From Sedimentibacter sp. (lineage in GTDB: Bacteria; Bacillota; Clostridia; Tissierellales; Sedimentibacteraceae): DNA of 14,401 nt. Shown piece by piece: positions 14,211 to 14,401 of this stretch. Below the pieces are notes generated by a model that saw only the letters and a list, made by a program, of their open reading frames with translations, was not told the origin of the DNA and searched no databases. Made by a program: the position numbers and the translations under genes. Within the stretch, counting starts at the first letter, position 1, and each line of letters starts with the position of its first letter. The stretch spans positions 1 through 14,401 of the forward strand of contig JAQSYS010000020.1 of the NCBI GenBank assembly GCA_029256005.1. The letters run 5' to 3'.

Positions 14211-14401
14211 ATGAGAGAAATAAATGTAGAAGAAATAACCAAGGTGGTAGAAAAACTGTGTATCGAATCAAATTATTATCTTCCGGAGGATGTGAAGAAG
14301 GCTTTAGAAGACGCGTTAGATAAGGAAGAATCCCCTCTTGCAAAGGAAATTTTGCAAGATATATTAAAAAATCAGGATATTGCAAGAACAAATAATGTTC
14401 C
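14211..14401 (+). CDS. Fumarate hydratase class I, alpha subunit, N-terminal part (3' end outside window)
   Basis: Start of the alpha (N-terminal) subunit of a two-subunit, iron-sulfur fumarase, or of the closely related L-tartrate dehydratase (TtdA), which interconverts fumarate and L-malate. The 63 visible residues begin MREINVEEITKVVEKLC and continue with ESNYYLPEDVKKALEDAL and SPLAKEILQDILKN, then QDIARTNNVP. This is the family's conserved start just before its first cluster-cysteine motif (CQDTG type), which lies beyond the edge. The ATG at 14211 has GGAGG six bases ahead. The usual neighbour would be a beta subunit gene downstream, outside the window. Fumarase is favoured over tartrate dehydratase on general frequency in Clostridia, not on any residue visible here. 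Confidence 0.85.
   Translation, partial: MREINVEEITKVVEKLCIESNYYLPEDVKKALEDALDKEESPLAKEILQDILKNQDIARTNNV

Overview
The window reads as ordinary chromosome from a low-GC, anaerobic, probably spore-forming member of the Clostridia. The evidence is the AT-rich intergenic DNA, a strong AGA/GGA/ATA codon preference, a glutamate dehydrogenase very close to the Clostridium symbiosum NAD enzyme, a Rex NADH sensor, a GerMN-domain lipoprotein and an oxygen-labile-type fumarase at the right edge. A Sedimentibacter/Tissierellia-like amino-acid fermenter is my best guess, at low confidence. No exotic new system (CRISPR, phage, toxin-antitoxin, biosynthetic cluster) is visible. No gene-free stretch exceeds 300 bases; the longest is the 291 bases before the glutamate dehydrogenase gene.

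Left part (1-5332). The C-terminal two thirds of a Ca2+-type P-type ATPase run in from the left edge and end at a strong terminator. A Cache-domain chemoreceptor follows, with a possible motility-sigma (sigma-D) promoter. A GntR/MocR regulator converges on it. The last codons and stop of the MocR gene lie inside an 80-bp element with inverted ends that resembles RAYT/REP-type repeats.

Middle part (5433-10560). pgeF (peptidoglycan editing factor) is divergent from the MocR gene and has a good extended -10 promoter flanked by a 9-bp direct repeat. A tandem-GerMN lipoprotein with a forced TTG start follows. A bidirectional terminator separates it from a convergent orphan NMT1/SsuA-type substrate-binding lipoprotein. 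Divergent from that is a phosphate-transport pair, PiT permease plus DUF47 (PhoU-like) partner. Its leader holds an array of TGTAAA hexamers on an exact 11-bp pitch, which looks like a Pho box.

Right part (10585-14401). rex has its own promoter and terminator. The glutamate dehydrogenase gene has an AT-rich upstream region carrying several short repeats. A large nested hairpin separates it from a convergent AI-2E/YtvI-type membrane protein gene. That gene has lost an internal segment of roughly 33 codons and shifted frame, so it is a pseudogene (or a sequence error). Divergent from it is the start of a fumarate hydratase alpha subunit gene. The shared intergenic region has two face-to-face promoters and a perfect 15-bp inverted repeat placed to control at least one of them.

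Functionally, rex, glutamate dehydrogenase and fumarase fit redox-balanced amino-acid fermentation. PiT/DUF47 covers phosphate uptake. The rest is cell-surface, sensory and spore-related housekeeping. The most useful leads are the Pho-like array, the MocR/REP fusion end, the broken AI-2E gene and the two divergent-promoter operators.
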